Assembly: GCA_964036045.1 (NCBI GenBank) | Contig: OZ038379.1 | Location: 113,034,611-113,098,610 of the forward strand | DNA length: 64,000 nucleotides | Direction of reading: 5' to 3' | Source: Eutreptiella sp. 'Long Island Sound 2002' | Lineage: Eukaryota; Euglenozoa; Euglenophyceae; Eutreptiales; Eutreptiaceae | In this document: in pieces, positions 62,425 through 64,000 of the stretch | Layout of the letters: every line of letters begins with the position of its first letter | Position numbering within the stretch: position 1 is the first letter of the stretch | Notes under the pieces: model-generated | What the model was told of the DNA's origin: nothing | Database searches by the model: none | Seen by the model: the letters and a program-made list of their open reading frames with translations, nothing else | Program-made: the position numbers and the translations under genes

Positions 62425-63973
62425 CTACGCACCCCCCCCCCCAGGAGCAGAGCTCCGGCTAGCGGTGCCCTGGGAGCTCTGCTCCGCCACCGCCTCCACA
62501 ACGGAGGGGTCCATGGCCGCCGACGTGAGGCGGTGGGGGGGGTACTGCCGGCGCACTTCCTCCATTGCGGCAGTCACCTTGGGGGCGTCGGGGGCCACGC
62601 TGTCCACATCGACCTGCTTGCCACTGGGCATCATGGCCATCCGCAGGCCGGTGGACACTGCGGACATCTGGCCGGCGCATGCCTCGGCCTGGGCATGCCA
62701 GGCCTGTGCGCCGGCCAGGAGGTGCCGGACACCGGCAGCACTGGCCCCACCCCTGTCACTCGGGGGGGCGGGGGCCTCGGCACCCTCAGCCCTCTCCACT
62801 GCCGCCGCTGGCTGTGCCGCTGGCTTTGCCTTGCGCAACGTCGCCACGTCGCGCTCAAGAGTCCTCACCTTGGTGGCCAGCCGGTCACGCTCCTTGGTGA
62901 CGTCCGCCAACCGCGACTCGCAGTCCCGCCTGTCCTCGTTGGCCCTAGACAGACGGGCCTCGAGGTCGCGGTTGGCGGCCTCCGCGCTGATGGCGCGTGC
63001 CTCCCACGCCCCCGCCCGCTGCTGGTCCACCCACTCCTGCACCACCCCCCTCTGCCCCCGCCCCCCCACCGGCTCCGCGTGCTCCGCCCGCACTGCCCGC
63101 TCCGCCGGGGTGGCCATACGCGGGGCTTTGGTGGGGGGGGTGGGGCCCGTGTCCCCTTCGGGGCGCCCTTTCCGCTTGCGCGTGGGGGGGGGGTTCGTCC
63201 TCCTCGACGTCAATGACGTCAACCACCACCCCCATCTTCCGCTGCCTCCCCACATGGACGCGCATGGCAAGCCATGCCACGTCCACCCACTCCGGCCTGC
63301 GCTGCTCCCAACCCGTGAGCACATTCAGCCCAAAAACCCCAGCCGTCGTCACCGTCCCCGCCTCCCCGATCCGCGCCACCCCCGTCTGCACCCGCCAGTG
63401 CCCACTCACAAGCCGGTAGGCAAACATGCCCACAAGCTCCTGCCCCGCAGGCAGGTGGGACCCCCCCCGGACCACAATGGGGCAGGGGAAGGAGATGCGG
63501 AGGGTGCCCTGCACCCCCCGCGACTCCAACACCATGTCGCACACGGCACTCAGATGCCGCTGCCGCCCATCGGGCCCGGGCGGCACCGGCTGGGTCCAGG
63601 CCGGATCCGGCTGCCTGGCGGCTAGGGTGACCCGGTCCAGGGGGCGGTCGTTGTGTGCGTCGCCCAACTCGTCGCGGGACGGCTGGGGCACCACCACCTC
63701 GCGCGCCACATGCCCCCTGGCGGTGCTGGCCTCGGTGCCTCCCGAACGTGGAGAGCGCTGCGACCCAACACTGCGCACACTGCCGGCCTCGCTTGGTGCC
63801 CGTCCACCGCCGGTGCCTGCAGGCTGGTCGCCACCGGGGCCTTCGGCGGGCTCGGCGTACTCCTCGGGCATTCGGGGCCGGGGCTTGTACCTGCGCTTGT
63901 TGTGGTGCCGAATATCCGGCGACCAAGCGGTGAACGGGACCTGCATGCAGATGTGGGGAGGTGTGCAAGGCAC
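62425..63973 (-). pseudogene. Gene 3 of element D: basic coiled-coil protein
   Basis: The frame from 63973 reads a linker rich in Pro/Glu, then a likely beta-rich domain (MVLESRGVQGTLRISFPCPI, LVGMFAYRLVSGHWRVQTGV, GTVTTAGVFGLNVLTGWEQR), and VDVIDVEEDEPPP. At a C run (G run on the plus strand, 63184-63192) one base is off, and the other frame continues with TRKRKGRPEGDTGPTPPTKA (basic linker) and a coiled coil (RAISAEAANRDLEARLSRAN, EDRRDCESRLADVTKERDRL, TKVRTLERDVATLRKAKP), ending at 62425. The layout equals that of gene 3 of element A. Since the only defect is in a homopolymer, a sequencing error is possible and the gene may be intact. Confidence 0.55.
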
Positions 63974-64000
63974 AAATTGAGAAAGGGGGAGTGGACACGA

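Larger units (their letters stand above)
59600..64000 (-). mobile_element. Element D: family member with an intact transposase gene (continues past window)
   Basis: From about 59.6 kb to the window edge. A motif array (TTCGTACGAA words), gene 1 (61784-60030), a second array (61885-62060), a duplicated ~63-bp spacer, and gene 3 (63973-62425, frameshifted), all on the minus strand. The gene 3 - gene 1 order is the same as in element A. By analogy, gene 2 and the right inverted repeat should lie beyond 64000. The left inverted repeat could not be verified without the right one. Confidence 0.6.

Noticed and set aside
62287-63625. Two long plus-strand ORFs (309 and 386 codons) opposite gene 3 of element D
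   Set aside because: They are antisense shadows of a GC-rich coding region. The minus strand gives coiled-coil and domain structure matching element A, and the plus strand gives only Pro/Arg-rich sequence.
1-64000. CRISPR arrays, bacterial operons, phage genes
   Set aside because: No spaced identical repeats with unique spacers, no compact same-strand gene runs with Shine-Dalgarno sites, and all recognised families are eukaryotic mobile elements.

Overview
The window is eukaryotic and consists almost entirely of mobile DNA. It shows no operons, no ribosome-binding-site logic, no rRNA and no functional tRNA. What it does show is split-direct-repeat and terminal-direct-repeat retroelements, a LINE, piggyBac and hAT remnants, tRNA-derived short repeats, minisatellites, and a few candidate spliced exons (GT..AG edges, a WW domain, a secretory-type membrane protein). 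A repeat-laden alga or other protist is the best fit, because PAT/Kangaroo-type tyrosine-recombinase elements and reverse transcriptases with an RDN motif suit such genomes. The species cannot be determined from the sequence alone.

Layout. 1-4 kb: retroelement debris, ending in a minus-strand reverse transcriptase fragment (motif C Phe-Arg-Asp-Asn). 4.0-4.6 kb: GC-rich ~26-bp minisatellite. 5.1-10.4 kb: a 5.2-kb satellite built on the decamer CCCCATAGGT. 12.5-19.2 kb: element A, a transposon with terminal inverted repeats and three minus-strand genes, separated and bounded by arrays of short inverted motifs. 20.2-24.7 kb: element B, a two-gene relative with its own inverted repeats and its own motif. 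25.3-26.7 kb: a decayed piggyBac copy. 27.5-28.1 kb: a second array of the 26-bp minisatellite. 28-30 kb: decayed coding sequence and a solo end of the element-A family. 30.8-35.5 kb: a PAT-type retroelement inserted in a ~190-bp satellite. 37-39.7 kb: a few possible host exons. 39.9-43.4 kb: an inverted pair of tRNA-like repeats and a decayed LINE. 43.9-44.8 kb: a candidate host gene for a membrane glycoprotein. 45.6 kb: hAT remnant. 46.5-48.9 kb: a long inverted repeat enclosing a fragment of the same transposase as in A and B. 49.3-57.8 kb: a PHD-finger gene split by a 7.6-kb RDN-type retroelement with 436-bp terminal direct repeats. 58.2-59.6 kb: a nearly complete piggyBac gene. 59.6-64 kb: element D, with the one uninterrupted transposase gene of the family (584 codons) and a companion coiled-coil gene running to the window edge.

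Main result. One uncharacterised DNA-transposon family recurs four times (A, B, inverted-repeat copy C, D). Gene 1 encodes a candidate DDE transposase with conserved (A/V)DG, (G/A)DG and TE blocks. Gene 2, in A and B, encodes a protein that in A carries an HxD...HEGG...R signature like a 2-oxoglutarate/Fe(II) dioxygenase, followed by a Cys/His cluster. Gene 3, in A and D, encodes a basic coiled-coil protein. Each copy carries its own short inverted motif, repeated at its ends and between its genes (AGGAAGGGG/CCCCTTCCT in A, CAGGAAGT/ACTTCCTG in B, TTCGTACGAA in D). This suggests that binding sites and DNA-binding protein diverge together. Most copies carry frameshifts or single in-frame stops, so most of the window is decaying.
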